Below are positions 7,319 through 16,683 of a stretch of DNA of 64,000 bases, piece after piece. Source of the DNA: Cyclobacteriaceae bacterium (lineage in GTDB: Bacteria > Bacteroidota > Bacteroidia > Cytophagales > Cyclobacteriaceae); assembly GCA_028278225.1 (NCBI GenBank), contig JANQEU010000084.1, positions 61,824 through 125,823 on the forward strand. Reading direction: 5' to 3'. A model generated the notes under the pieces. It worked only from the letters and a program-made list of their open reading frames with translations. It had not been told where the DNA came from and made no database searches. A program made the position numbers and the translations under genes. The stretch's first letter is position 1. Each line of letters begins with the position of its first letter.

Positions 7319-9028
7319 ATGAAACATTCCATACTAAGCAAATCGGCGGTTAGCCTAATCACTTTATCACTCTTGACGGCTGCTTGCGATTATGGGAGTT
7401 CAAATGAATTCGAAGCCCAAATCGATGAACTTTTTTCTGAGTGGGACAGCCCCAATTCACCGGGTGCAGCCGTTGGCGTAGTTCAAAATGGGAAGCTGAC
7501 TTTCAAAAAAGGGTACGGAATGGCAAACCTGGACTATAATATCCCTATTACGCCTACCAGTGTATTTGATATTGCATCTGTTTCCAAGCAATTCTGCGCT
7601 ATGGCTATTGCGATACTTGCAGATCGGGGAGAACTATCCCTGGATGACAATATACAAAAGCATATACCTGAAGTCCCTGATTTCGGATATCTGATTACCA
7701 TCAGAAACCTGGTTCATCACACCAGTGGGATTCGTGACTGGCCGGCGACTCTGGCATTAGGTGGCTGGCAGATGGATGACATCATTTCGTTTGATCAGAT
7801 CCTTCGATTTGTTGAGAATCAAAAAGATTTGAATTTTCAACCCGGAGCGGAATATACATACTCAAACACAGGTTACAACCTTTTGGCAGAAACAGTAGCT
7901 CGGGTCACGGGACAGAGTTTCAGTGACTGGACCAAAGAAAATATATTTGATCCACTTGGGATGGAAGACACTCACTTCCACGATGATCACCAGGTAGTAG
8001 TAAAAAACAGGGTTACGGGCTATTTCGAAGAGGATGGCAAGTATAAAAGCAGGCCCAATGGACTGATGGCCCTGGGATCGAGTTCATTGTATACCACGAT
8101 TGAAGATATGGCAAAATGGGCAGGTAATTTTGAATCGGGAGAAGTAGGTGGTTCTGAGGTGATGGAAATGGTTAATCAACGGGGGGTCCTGAATAATGGT
8201 GACACCGTAAGTTATGCATTTGGTCATGGCATTGGAGAGTACAGAGGATTGCAGCGCATTCAGCACTCCGGTAGCTGGGCGGGATTTCGCACCTTTCTGG
8301 TACGTTTTCCGGAGCAAAAGCTGTCAGTTATTGTTTTAAGCAACTTTGGTGGTTTCAATCCGTCGGGAAAAGCATATGAAGTCGCCAATCTTTTTCTTTC
8401 ATTGCCGGATGAAGAGGTTCCGGAGGAAAGTTCGCAATCCACTCCCAATTCTTACGAAAAGGTGAGCATAGAGGCTGAGATTTTCGATTCATACGCAGGT
8501 GATTATGAACTGGAACCCGGGTTTATTCTGACATTCACCCGGGAGGAGGACAGATTTTATGCGCAGGCTACCGGGCAAAACAAGGTTGAAATATTTCCCA
8601 GTTCCGATTCCACATTTTTCAATGAGGATGTGGGAGCCTCCGTAACATTTCACCGCAACGCAGAAGATACCGTATTACGTATGACCTTGCACCAGGGAGG
8701 TGATTACGGAGCGCCACGCATAATACCACTCAGACTCACTGCAAGAGATTTGGCTGAATATTGCGGCCTTTATTACAGTTCTGAGTTAAAAACCTTTTAC
8801 GAATTCAGCATTCAGGATGAGTCGCTGGTGGCCTCTCACCATCGGCATGGTAACATTTCACTTAATCCCATCCGGAAAAACAGGATTTCGAGCGATACCT
8901 GGTTCTTCAATCCGGTTATTGTGGAAAGAGATCACAACGATCAAATCACGGGCCTTCGTATCGGGTCCGGCAGAATGCGAAATGTGCATTTTGTAAAGCT
9001 AGAAGATGGTGATTTTGAAAAATACTGA
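7319..9028 (+). CDS. Serine hydrolase lipoprotein, class C beta-lactamase fold (S12)
   Basis: 569 residues. The leader ends in a lipobox (SLLTAAC, Cys ~23), so the protein is probably membrane anchored. The beta-lactamase/esterase domain spans ~35-370: nucleophile SVSK (FDIASVSKQF), YSN (TYSNTGYNLLAE) and the KTG-equivalent HSGSWAGF. The remaining ~190 residues are a beta-rich C-terminal domain (YAGDYELEPGFILTFTREED) as seen in peptidase-like members. Likely a D-amino-acid or peptide hydrolase or esterase; true beta-lactam resistance is unlikely to be its job. Single gene, after the vapBC promoter region. Confidence 0.9.
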   Translation: MKHSILSKSAVSLITLSLLTAACDYGSSNEFEAQIDELFSEWDSPNSPGAAVGVVQNGKLTFKKGYGMANLDYNIPITPTSVFDIASVSKQFCAMAIAILADRGELSLDDNIQKHIPEVPDFGYLITIRNLVHHTSGIRDWPATLALGGWQMDDIISFDQILRFVENQKDLNFQPGAEYTYSNTGYNLLAETVARVTGQSFSDWTKENIFDPLGMEDTHFHDDHQVVVKNRVTGYFEEDGKYKSRPNGLMALGSSSLYTTIEDMAKWAGNFESGEVGGSEVMEMVNQRGVLNNGDTVSYAFGHGIGEYRGLQRIQHSGSWAGFRTFLVRFPEQKLSVIVLSNFGGFNPSGKAYEVANLFLSLPDEEVPEESSQSTPNSYEKVSIEAEIFDSYAGDYELEPGFILTFTREEDRFYAQATGQNKVEIFPSSDSTFFNEDVGASVTFHRNAEDTVLRMTLHQGGDYGAPRIIPLRLTARDLAEYCGLYYSSELKTFYEFSIQDESLVASHHRHGNISLNPIRKNRISSDTWFFNPVIVERDHNDQITGLRIGSGRMRNVHFVKLEDGDFEKY

Positions 9029-9098
9029 ATGAATCCACTCCGTCAGAATGCCAAACCCTAATAGCTTTTTTGGAAACTATTTATTCTAACATTGCAGA

Positions 9099-10229
9099 AT
9101 GCAAGTAGCAGATAGATTAGGATCTGTGCGGGAATATTATTTCTCACAAAAGCTGAGGGAAATAAGAGCGCTGGAAAAACAGGGGAAACCTGTGATAAAC
9201 CTTGGGATCGGTAGCCCTGATCTTCCCCCACCGGATCCTGTAATTTCGGTTTTAAGCCGCACTTCTACTGATCCGGGAGTCCATCAGTACCAGTCTTACC
9301 AGGGTATCCCGGAGTTGAAACAAGCTATCGGGTCGTTTTGTGAGCGGCATTTTGGGACACGGTTTGATCAAAGCAGTGAGATCTTGCCTTTGATCGGGTC
9401 AAAGGAAGGTATTACCCATATTTCTCTGGCATATTTAAATAAAGGTGACCAGGTACTCGTGCCCGAGCTTGGTTATCTCACCTATTCCTCTGTGACAAAA
9501 ATGATGGAAGCCGAAGTAGTATTTTATCCTTTGCAGGAATCCGGTATTCCCGATTGGACCTTCTTTGATACACTGGATTTTGAAGGTATCAGGCTTCTGT
9601 GGCTTAACTATCCCCACATGCCCACCGGGCACAGGGGTTCTCTCAGGATTTTTGAAAAATTTGTCCGGATTGCGAAAGCAAATTCTTTATTGCTGGTGCA
9701 TGATAATCCCTACTGTTTTATCCTTAATGAAAAACCCATCAGCATTTTCCAGGTGGAGGAAGCCAGGGATTGTGCACTCGAACTTCATTCCCTTTCTAAA
9801 ACTTTCAACATGGCAGGATGGCGTGTAGGATGGGTTTGCGGAAATAAGGAACATGTCGGAAATATCTTAAGAGTCAAAAGCAATGTGGACTCAGGCATGT
9901 TCAAACCCATACAACTGGCAGCAGCCGAAGCCCTGCGGCTGGATGAGAGTTGGTTTCGAAGTCTAAACGCTATTTATGATCAGCGAAGGCAAGTTGCATG
10001 GCAAATCCTGGAAAAGCTGGATTGTACCTGGAACAAGGATCAGGCTGGCTTGTTTGTTTGGGCAAAAACGAAAGTAGAGGATGTTGATACGCTTGTTGAC
10101 GGGCTCCTGTACGGTCTTTCGGTTTTCATTACACCCGGATATATCTTCGGTGAAAAAGGAAGAAGTTACGTGCGTATCAGTTTGTGCAATCCGGTGGAGA
10201 AGTTGGAGGAAGCACTTGGTCGACTTTAA
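9099..10229 (+). CDS. Class I/II PLP-dependent aminotransferase (aromatic pathway context)
   Basis: 376 residues. Fold-type I signature: the PLP lysine lies in SLSKTFNMAGWRVGW (Lys ~233), with HDNPYC upstream for the cofactor Asp/Tyr and a C-terminal substrate Arg in YVRISLCNP. The NNPTG motif of aspartate aminotransferases reads NYPHMPTG here, which replaces the usual Asn. The gene is 9 bases before prephenate dehydrogenase, as in Bacteroidota tyrosine/phenylalanine clusters, so the likely reaction is transamination of an aromatic keto acid; LL-diaminopimelate aminotransferases are close in sequence and cannot be excluded. Confidence 0.88.
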   Translation: MQVADRLGSVREYYFSQKLREIRALEKQGKPVINLGIGSPDLPPPDPVISVLSRTSTDPGVHQYQSYQGIPELKQAIGSFCERHFGTRFDQSSEILPLIGSKEGITHISLAYLNKGDQVLVPELGYLTYSSVTKMMEAEVVFYPLQESGIPDWTFFDTLDFEGIRLLWLNYPHMPTGHRGSLRIFEKFVRIAKANSLLLVHDNPYCFILNEKPISIFQVEEARDCALELHSLSKTFNMAGWRVGWVCGNKEHVGNILRVKSNVDSGMFKPIQLAAAEALRLDESWFRSLNAIYDQRRQVAWQILEKLDCTWNKDQAGLFVWAKTKVEDVDTLVDGLLYGLSVFITPGYIFGEKGRSYVRISLCNPVEKLEEALGRL

Positions 10230-10238
10230 ATTCACGGC

Positions 10239-11084
10239 ATGAACATATCAATTATTGGCCTGGGTCTTATTGGGGGATCATTTGGCCTGGCTTTAAAAAA
10301 TAGTTTTGATCATCTGACCATATTCGGATGGGACAATGATTCCGCAAATCTCAATAAGGCTCTGGACCTGGGCTTAGTTGATCATGGGTTAGGATCGCTG
10401 GATGAGGCACTTCGACGTGCAGATCGAATTTATTTAGCGATACCTGTAGATGCTATTGAAGCCCTGCTGCCCGAGGTACTGAACAATATCTCAGACGATC
10501 AGTGTGTCATAGATTTTGGCTCAACAAAAGGGAGTATTTGCGAACAAGTCAAAGATCATCCCAGAAGACATCAATTTGTGGCTGCTCATCCAATCGCCGG
10601 GACGGAATACAGTGGACCTGATGCCGCTTTTGCAGGATTATTACCTGAAAAGGTGATGATCATTTGTGACAGGGAAATGTCAGAAAAGAAGTTCATCGAT
10701 GAATTTGAAGGCCTCTGCACGTCACTTCAGATGAAGACGGCCTATCTCAATTCCGAAGACCATGACCGGCATCTTGCTTATGTCTCTCACCTCAGTCATG
10801 CCATTGCATACGGTCTCAGTAATACAGTACTGGAAGAAGAAAAATCGGACAATAAGATCCTTGAATTAGCAGGATCGGGATTTGCTTCGACCGTTAGGCT
10901 AGCCAAAAGTTCACCTGATATGTGGACTCCCATTTTTTTTAAAAACAGGAAGTTCATTCTTGAGGGTCTGGAAAACTATCTGAAGGATCTGAACCGGTTC
11001 AGGGACCTGTTGGAAGAGAAGGATGTGGATGGACTTCATGACTTCCTGAATAGGGGTCGGGAAATTAGGAAAATACTGGAATAA
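10239..11084 (+). CDS. tyrA: Prephenate dehydrogenase
   Basis: 281 residues. N-terminal Rossmann fold (ISIIGLGLIGGSFGLAL, GxGxxG) binds NAD(P); STKGSI and HPIAGTEYSGPDAAF (catalytic His region) are diagnostic for TyrA. It converts prephenate to 4-hydroxyphenylpyruvate, the precursor of tyrosine. No chorismate mutase or ACT domain is fused; length fits the monofunctional enzyme. Nine bases after the aminotransferase, which would carry out the next step. The end is followed by a 115-base gap before sucD, read from the other strand. Confidence 0.94.
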   Translation: MNISIIGLGLIGGSFGLALKNSFDHLTIFGWDNDSANLNKALDLGLVDHGLGSLDEALRRADRIYLAIPVDAIEALLPEVLNNISDDQCVIDFGSTKGSICEQVKDHPRRHQFVAAHPIAGTEYSGPDAAFAGLLPEKVMIICDREMSEKKFIDEFEGLCTSLQMKTAYLNSEDHDRHLAYVSHLSHAIAYGLSNTVLEEEKSDNKILELAGSGFASTVRLAKSSPDMWTPIFFKNRKFILEGLENYLKDLNRFRDLLEEKDVDGLHDFLNRGREIRKILE

Positions 11085-11199
11085 GAGGCGTTCACAAACA
11101 AACCTGTTGTTCACAATTCAAAATAACTGCAGGAGATGGTTTTGGCTTCAGTTTGGAATCCAACCAAAGCCAATCAATAATGAAAAGATGATAATGTTT

Positions 11200-12072
11200 C
11201 TACCTCATGGCCTCTGCCATAGTCTCACCGATTACAGCAGGCGAATTGGCCACCAGCAGTCCGCATGCTTCCATGATTTTCATTTTGGCCGCAGCAGTGT
11301 CGTCTTTCCCTCCGATGATTGCACCGGCATGGCCCATCCTTTTGCCCTTAGGTGCGGTCTGACCTGCAATAAAGCCGACAACCGGTTTTGGATTACCTTG
11401 TTCTTTTACCCATCTGGCCGCATCGGCTTCATACTGGCCGCCAATTTCCCCGATCATAACAATACCATCCGTTTCGGGGTCTTCCATCAGCATTTGAACG
11501 GCCTCTTTGGTAGATGTTCCGATAATCGGATCACCGCCAATTCCGATAGCGGTTGAAATGCCAAAACCTGCTTTTACGACCTGATCCGCTGCTTCATATG
11601 TGAGCGTTCCGGATTTTGAGACAATCCCAATGTTCCCTTTTTTAAAAATAAATCCAGGCATAATTCCGACTTTGGCTTCTTCCGGGGTGATGACTCCGGG
11701 GCAGTTTGGCCCCACCAGAATAGCGCCCCTGGATTTTGCGTAAGGTTTTGCATGCATCATATCTTTTGTAGGTATGCCCTCCGTGATTGTGATGATCACT
11801 TTGATACCCGCATCAGCGGCCTCCATGATAGCATCGGCAGCAAATGCCGGTGGTACAAAGATGATGGATGTATTGGCTCCGGCCTTTTCTACAGCTTCCT
11901 TGACAGTATTGAAAACAGGCCTGTCCAGATGGGTTTGTCCGCCCTTGCCGGGAGTAACACCACCTACCACATTCGTACCGTATTCGATCATTTGAGAAGC
12001 ATGAAAAGTACCCTCCGAGCCGGTGAATCCCTGGACAACTACTTTGGAATCTTTATTGACGATGACACTCAT
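11200..12072 (-). CDS. sucD: Succinate-CoA ligase, alpha subunit
   Basis: 290 residues, full length. CoA-binding Rossmann domain at the start (VVVQGFTGSEGTFHASQMIEYG), then GPNCPGVITP, the central GIVSKSGTLTYEAA, and the phosphohistidine segment KRMGHAGAIIGG (His ~245). With SucC it makes ATP or GTP from succinyl-CoA in the citric acid cycle. sucC is not adjacent, which is common in this phylum. Divergent from the hydrolase at 12292. Confidence 0.97.
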   Translation of the reverse strand: MSVIVNKDSKVVVQGFTGSEGTFHASQMIEYGTNVVGGVTPGKGGQTHLDRPVFNTVKEAVEKAGANTSIIFVPPAFAADAIMEAADAGIKVIITITEGIPTKDMMHAKPYAKSRGAILVGPNCPGVITPEEAKVGIMPGFIFKKGNIGIVSKSGTLTYEAADQVVKAGFGISTAIGIGGDPIIGTSTKEAVQMLMEDPETDGIVMIGEIGGQYEADAARWVKEQGNPKPVVGFIAGQTAPKGKRMGHAGAIIGGKDDTAAAKMKIMEACGLLVANSPAVIGETMAEAMR

Positions 12073-12291
12073 GGATTAATGATTTGTAGCGGTGCAAAAA
12101 TAGCAGATAATTAACGCCATGCAACCTGCGGACCCGCGAAGTTTGAAGTCGGATATCTGGCGTTTTTGACCCGTCCAAAGGGTGAATTGGCCGGTAAACA
12201 TTAAGTGAACATTTGCCGGATGGCAGGATTTGAAAGTACAAGCCCGGCAACTTCGCCGTATTCTTTTTTGGTTTTTCAAAACATTTTAAAA

Positions 12292-13140
12292 ATGAAAAAG
12301 ATAAGAATTGTAACGGAAGACGGGTTTCAGCTTTCAGCTACTTTGTTTGAAAGTGATACCCAGACGAAGGAACTGGTGATCATAGGACCTGCGACAGGCG
12401 CGCCTCAATCTTACTACCGCCCTTTTGCAAAATATGTGAAAGATGAGAAAGGAATGAATTCTTTGATTTTTGACTACCGGGGAGTAGGGGAATCGCTGGA
12501 TACGTCGATCGAGAAAAGTGATGCCAGTATGAATGACTGGGGGACAAAGGACCTCAAAGCCATTATTAACTGGGCCTATGACCACGGATACAGGATCTAT
12601 TTGATTGGACACAGCATAACCGGTCAATTGTTACCATTGACCGAAAGCGCAGATAAGATAGGCGCCGCATATTTTGTGGCATCCCAAACAACCTCCAGCT
12701 ATTTCTGGGAAGGGAAATATCGATTGCTTGTATTGATGTTTTGGCGGGTGATCGTACCCTTACTAACAAAAATATACGGGTATTTTCCCGGTTGGGGAAT
12801 GGGAAGCAAGATATCATTGCCAAAAGGTGTCGTGGAAGATTGGAGGAAATGGGGATTGCACAAGGATGGTGTAATACAGGGCGAACCAAGGCGTCAGGAT
12901 CTGTACTCCAGGGTGACCAATTATATACATTTCCTGAGCATGGCGGATGACCACCTGTTTGCACCACGGCTTGCCACCGAACAACTTATGAGAAGGTATT
13001 TCGGGGCGAGATCAACCTTCGAAATGATATACCCGGAAGATCTGAGTGTAAAAGAAATAGGCCATTTTGGCTTTTTCCGTAACAGATTCAGGGAGAGTCT
13101 GTGGCAAAAACCAATTGACTATTTTAAGATGATTGGATAA
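12292..13140 (+). CDS. Alpha/beta-fold hydrolase (serine aminopeptidase S33-like)
   Basis: 282 residues from ATG 12292; the frame runs back to 12205, but those 29 residues look non-coding and the ATG is followed by the typical first strand (MKKIRIVTEDGFQLSATLF). The nucleophile elbow is GHSITG (Ser in IYLIGHSITGQ), the acid probably Asp in MADDHLFAP, the base His in EIGHFGFFR. The oxyanion region is GPATGAP. A cytoplasmic esterase or lipase-like enzyme of unknown substrate. It shares a 219-base divergent promoter region with sucD. Confidence 0.85.
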   Translation: MKKIRIVTEDGFQLSATLFESDTQTKELVIIGPATGAPQSYYRPFAKYVKDEKGMNSLIFDYRGVGESLDTSIEKSDASMNDWGTKDLKAIINWAYDHGYRIYLIGHSITGQLLPLTESADKIGAAYFVASQTTSSYFWEGKYRLLVLMFWRVIVPLLTKIYGYFPGWGMGSKISLPKGVVEDWRKWGLHKDGVIQGEPRRQDLYSRVTNYIHFLSMADDHLFAPRLATEQLMRRYFGARSTFEMIYPEDLSVKEIGHFGFFRNRFRESLWQKPIDYFKMIG

Positions 13141-13241
13141 ATCGACTTCCGATTGATGAGTCCCCGAAATTGAATAGCAAGGACGGGAGGCTCATCATAG
13201 GGAGCCTGGTGTCAAGTCAACCATACCCCGACGGCCCAAGT

Positions 13242-14215
13242 CTAGAGCCATTTCTTGTGACGAAGAATAAAAAACATGGATAAAGCAGTGATCCCCATAA
13301 CTGTTCCAATAGTCGGATATCCGTACCTGAACCCGAGTTCAGGCATAAATTTAAAGTTCATCCCATAAACCCCTGCGATAAAGGTCATGGGAATAAATAT
13401 CGCAGAAACTATGGTCAATGTCTTCATGACATTGTTTGTCTCGTTATTGAGGTTTGACTGATGAAGGTCCATAAGGTCCCGCAACATCTCCCTTGAAGTG
13501 TCGCAGAAAGACAGAATGAACTTCACATGATCGATAATATCCTGAAAGTAGTTCTTATTCGATTTTGCAATGAGTTTCCCGCTTTCAGCTCGCATACCAT
13601 TGAGAGCGTCCCATAGTGGTAGCGTGAAGCGCCTGATTTTATTTACTTTTCGCTTTATGCTCATCACCTCTTCCACGACTTTAAACTTCGGGTCATGGAT
13701 GATGCTGTCTTCAAGTTCCTCAATAGTGGTCCTGAGGGATTCCGCTATATCAAGATAGTTACTTACCAGGGCATTGAGTATATGATAAAACAGGTAATCG
13801 ACACTATTCTTTCGTATCAGGCCACCGGCAACGGCAATCCGTCTCTCAATTTGTCAAAAACATCACCCGGCATCCCTTCCTGAAAAGTGATGATCAGGTT
13901 CTTGGATAATACAATACTGATCTGTTCCTGCTGGATTGCATGGGTGTGATGATTGTACCGCAGCATTTTTGCGGATAGAAAAACATACTGTTCGAACCCT
14001 TCAAATTTCGGGATCTGATCTACATCCAGGATGTCATCCACGATCAAAGGATGAAGGTCAAACAATTTAGCAATTTCCTCTACTATGGCTCTGTCCCCTG
14101 TTTCAATATCGATCCAGTTGATCAGGTTGTCATTCACTTGTTTATGTGCTTCAAGGGGTGTGAGTTTCTCTTTGAAATTGTGCGTTCTGTTACTGTACTG
14201 GATCAGTTGGATCAT
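13242..14215 (-). pseudogene. corA: CorA-type Mg/Co transporter, interrupted by a one-base frameshift
   Basis: Two frames together make a complete CorA of about 324 residues. The 5' part (14215 to 13817) carries the cytoplasmic alpha/beta funnel (INWIDIETGDRAIVEEIAKL, LIVDDILDVDQIPKFE) and stops in LRDGLPLPVA. The 3' part continues in another frame from about 13857 with RKNSVDYLFYHILNALV, the long stalk helix, two membrane helices and the YGMNF motif of the pore. The phase difference equals one missing base; adding one base near 13840 (GACGG to GACCGG, minus strand) restores D-K-L-R-D-R-I. Either a recent inactivating deletion or a sequencing error. Four-gene order with kdsC looks like one operon. 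Confidence 0.88.
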
Positions 14216-14217
14216 GA

Positions 14218-14697
14218 TTAGTCGGGGATGAGAAATTTATCAATGAACTCCCTGACCGCTCCTTCGCCTCCACATGCGTTCAAAACCACGTTGACACGGT
14301 TTTTGACTTTTCGAACAGCATTTGCCGGGCATGCGGATAATCCCACCTTTTCAATGATTTCGAGATCATTTATATCATCACCCATAAACGCCACCTGCTC
14401 GTAGCTGATGTTCAATTCCTCTATCCATTCATCCAGTACCTCAAGTTTAGGCCTCTGCCCGATGTAGTAGTATTTCATGCCCAGCATATTTGCCCTGGTA
14501 TCTACCATCTCAGAGGACATGCTGTGGCTTATCAGTCCCACTTCAATGCCATGTTGAAACGCAATTTTTATCCCGATACCGTCATGTGCATGAAACTTTT
14601 TGAACTGCTCACCTTTTTCCGTAATGTAAATACCTCCGTCGGTCATTGTTCCATCTACATCCAGCGCCAGCAGCTTTATTTTATTTTCAGTTGTCAT
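14218..14697 (-). CDS. kdsC: 3-deoxy-D-manno-octulosonate 8-phosphate phosphatase (KdsC, HAD family)
   Basis: 159 residues, normal for KdsC. HAD motif I is LALDVDGTMTDG, motif II lies at ISHS (in most relatives SGR), motif III is the Lys in RPKLEVL, and motif IV is FMGDDINDLEII. It removes phosphate from Kdo-8-phosphate, giving Kdo for the LPS inner core. The ATG overlaps kdsA by 11 bases, so they are cotranscribed, in pathway order A then C. corA starts 2 bases after the stop. Confidence 0.94.
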   Translation of the reverse strand: MTTENKIKLLALDVDGTMTDGGIYITEKGEQFKKFHAHDGIGIKIAFQHGIEVGLISHSMSSEMVDTRANMLGMKYYYIGQRPKLEVLDEWIEELNISYEQVAFMGDDINDLEIIEKVGLSACPANAVRKVKNRVNVVLNACGGEGAVREFIDKFLIPD

Positions 14698-15469
14698 CCA
14701 GTGCTTTCCTGATTTTTAACACTTTGACCAATATTCTCTCCAGTTCACTTATTGGCAGCATGGAGTGACCATCGCTCAAAGCTTCCGGAGGATTTGGATG
14801 GGTTTCTATGAACAATCCATCCGCCCCTGTAGCCGTAGCTGACAGGGCGATCGTTTCTATCATTTCAGGGTTTCCTCCACTGACTCCCGAAGATTGATTA
14901 GGTTGCTGAAGCGAATGGGTGCAGTCCATCAGCACCGGGACACCAAGTTTTTTGAGCCTTGGAACTGAAGTTGCGTCCACGACCAGGTCTTCATAGCCGA
15001 AGGTAAATCCCCTTTCGCACAGCCATACTCGATTGTTGCCCGTGGATCTCACTTTGTCGAGGGGAAATTTCATGGCTTCCGGGGAGACGAACTGGCCTTT
15101 TTTGATGTTTATCCCTTTTCCGGTTTTCCCGGCTGCTAAAAGGAGATCTGTCTGCCGGCATAAAAATGCAGGTATCTGGAGGTAATCGACATAATCAGCA
15201 ACCTTCGCAGGATCTTTGCTTTCATGGACATCTGTTAAGGTCTTTACGCCGAGTTCACTGCCAACAGCCTTGATGATTTCAAGGCCCTCCTCATCGCCGA
15301 TGCCCTGAAAGCTTTCAAGCATGGTACGATTGGCTTTCCGGTAGGAAGCTTTAAACACAAAATCTATCTCAAGATCTTCGCATATGGACTTTACCTGACG
15401 ACAAATTTCGAAGGGCATCTTATCATTTTCTATGATACATGGCCCGGCAATAAGTATAAGCTTATTCAT
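14687..15469 (-). CDS. kdsA: 3-deoxy-8-phosphooctulonate synthase (KdsA)
   Basis: 260 residues. TIM-barrel signature of KdsA: LILIAGPCIIEND, FKASYRKANRT, ending with GADGLFIETHPNPPEALSDG (metal and phosphate binding). It condenses arabinose-5-phosphate with phosphoenolpyruvate. Upstream of its ATG lies a remnant of the last codons of kdsD (15470-15490), showing that kdsD once ended directly at this start. After the insertion between them, kdsA must rely on a promoter within 15491-15881 or on readthrough. Confidence 0.96.
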   Translation of the reverse strand: MNKLILIAGPCIIENDKMPFEICRQVKSICEDLEIDFVFKASYRKANRTMLESFQGIGDEEGLEIIKAVGSELGVKTLTDVHESKDPAKVADYVDYLQIPAFLCRQTDLLLAAGKTGKGINIKKGQFVSPEAMKFPLDKVRSTGNNRVWLCERGFTFGYEDLVVDATSVPRLKKLGVPVLMDCTHSLQQPNQSSGVSGGNPEMIETIALSATATGADGLFIETHPNPPEALSDGHSMLPISELERILVKVLKIRKALDDN

Positions 15470-15490
15470 CAGTTTCTGCTTTTTTGACCT
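15447..15490 (-). repeat. Left copy of the duplicated kdsD/kdsA junction
   Basis: Contains the first eight codons of kdsA and, upstream, a relic of the kdsD 3' end reading G-Q-K-S-R-N-stop. It matches 16830-16872 at about 38 of 43 positions, including the unbroken stretch TTCATCAGTTTCTGCTTTT. See the findings for interpretation. Confidence 0.85.
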
Positions 15491-15731
15491 GGGGGCTTAA
15501 TAGTGGCCAGGTGACTTATGCAAGACATACGTAAAAAGGAAGGAAAAACAAGACATGTTCAAATCTAGCCATGATCCAATACAATACAAACACTACCGGG
15601 AAAACTCAATTGCTCAACAACTTGATCGCATTTTGTCTACGCTTAAAATGCCAATGTTCACAATTTGTCTATGCATCAAATTAGTATTGAACCTCAAGTG
15701 TAGGGTAGGTTTGAGTTTAACAAATTAAGCC
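15491..15731. other. Left arm of the kds insertion, no firm gene
   Basis: 241 bases between the junction duplication and the left hairpin repeat. A 57-codon frame, ATG 15555 to stop 15728 on the plus strand (MFKSSHDPIQYKHYRENSIA at its start), ends just before the hairpin repeat. It has no recognisable family or ribosome-binding signal and may be chance. The region should also contain whatever now drives kdsA on the minus strand. Confidence 0.3.
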
Positions 15732-15847
15732 TTCCGCCTTCGTTGGTGTTTTCACCAACGAAGATATTATCCCAGATAATCATTTTGCAGATTGGAAAGG
15801 CTTAATTCTGACAATGTTGTTGGTGAAGAATACCAACAACGGCAAAA
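15732..15847 (+). repeat. Left ~115-bp double-hairpin repeat flanking the beta-barrel gene
   Basis: Holds a 26-base hairpin at 15738-15763 (11-bp perfect stem CTTCGTTGGTG, loop TTTT) and a second at 15816-15840 (stem GTTGTTGGT/ACCAACAAC). The two hairpins share the core GTTGGTG. It aligns along its full length with 16684-16796 in the same orientation at roughly 80 percent by eye. Lies 34 bases before the start of the barrel gene, so it could form part of its 5' leader. Confidence 0.82.
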
Positions 15848-15880
15848 AACTAAAGTGGGACTTATTATTGAAAAATTAAC

Positions 15881-16546
15881 ATGAAAAAAAGTACTTTATT
15901 AACAGTTGTTTCGATTGCAATTTGTGTGGGATCATTGAAAGCCCAAACTAATCAGGGGAATGTATTAGTTGGAGTGTCATCAACATTGAGTTTGACTGGA
16001 CAAAGTTCAGATTTAATGAACATTGGTTATTCAAGTGTAAAACTCAAAAGTGACGCGGATGGTTTTGAAGAAAGCGATCCGAATAAGGTGATAACCATTA
16101 ACTTATCGCCCAGGTTCGGATATTTTGTAGTTGACAATTTTGCCGTTGGACTTGATTTGAATATTGCTGCTTTATCAGATAAAAGTGGCGAGTACGGGGG
16201 TAAAACTACTGAAACATTGTTAAGTGCTGGGCCTTTTGTCAGATATTACTTCCCAACGTCAAAAGTGTTACCGTATTTGGAAATAGGTGGTTCATTTGGA
16301 ACGATTAAATCGAAAATTAAGGATTTTGACTTTACTGAGGATGAAGAATTTAAATCAGGTGTGATGATGTTTGGAGGAGGAGTTGGGTTGGCTGCACCTC
16401 TTGGAGAAAGAGTTGTTTTGGATGTATTAGCAGGGTATAGTTCATTCACTGAAAAAGATAAGGAAAATAATGATGACAATGAAAGAACGGTATTCAACAC
16501 CTTGGGGTTGAAACTAGGATTGACAATCTTTCTGGGGGCTAACTAA
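15881..16546 (+). CDS. Outer-membrane beta-barrel protein inserted between kdsD and kdsA
   Basis: 221 residues with signal peptide (TLLTVVSIAICVGSLKAQ). Alternating hydrophobic strands with aromatic ends (ITINLSPRFGYFVVDNFAVG, GPFVRYYFP, TLGLKLGLTIFLGAN at the C terminus) fit an 8-10-strand barrel of the OmpW/OmpA-like general family common in Bacteroidota. The Asp/Glu-rich loop SLTEKDKENNDDNE-type segment near residue 190 is surface-loop-like. It is the only clear gene in the insertion and runs opposite to the kds genes. Direct hairpin repeats lie on both sides. Function unknown. Confidence 0.85.
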   Translation: MKKSTLLTVVSIAICVGSLKAQTNQGNVLVGVSSTLSLTGQSSDLMNIGYSSVKLKSDADGFEESDPNKVITINLSPRFGYFVVDNFAVGLDLNIAALSDKSGEYGGKTTETLLSAGPFVRYYFPTSKVLPYLEIGGSFGTIKSKIKDFDFTEDEEFKSGVMMFGGGVGLAAPLGERVVLDVLAGYSSFTEKDKENNDDNERTVFNTLGLKLGLTIFLGAN

Positions 16547-16683
16547 ACTTACTGCCCCGGCGCTATCAGAGTGCATGTAAAGCAATCAATTCAAGGATTG
16601 TAACCCTCTTCAACTTTTGTGTACCTGATATATCCGCAGATTGTCTGCTAAAAAGAAGGAGGTCTAATAGCATGTTAATACTA

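Noticed and set aside
7319..9028. True class C beta-lactamase (antibiotic resistance)
   Set aside because: The protein is a lipoprotein with an extra C-terminal domain and belongs to the broad serine hydrolase group; AmpC-specific features were not seen.
11107..11556. 150-codon frame opposite sucD
   Set aside because: Antisense to a highly conserved enzyme; composition reflects the sucD codon pattern.
12150..12235. Imperfect CCGGTAAA/TTTGCCGG inverted repeat between sucD and the hydrolase
   Set aside because: Short and mismatched, with a long AT loop; it could be chance in a divergent promoter region.
13817..13860. Programmed frameshifting in corA
   Set aside because: No slippery heptamer with a downstream structure was seen, and CorA is not known to use recoding; a deletion or sequencing error is simpler.
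15555..15728. 57-codon frame in the kds insertion as a second cassette gene
   Set aside because: No recognisable family, no promoter box and no second line of evidence; kept only as a note in the intergenic entry.
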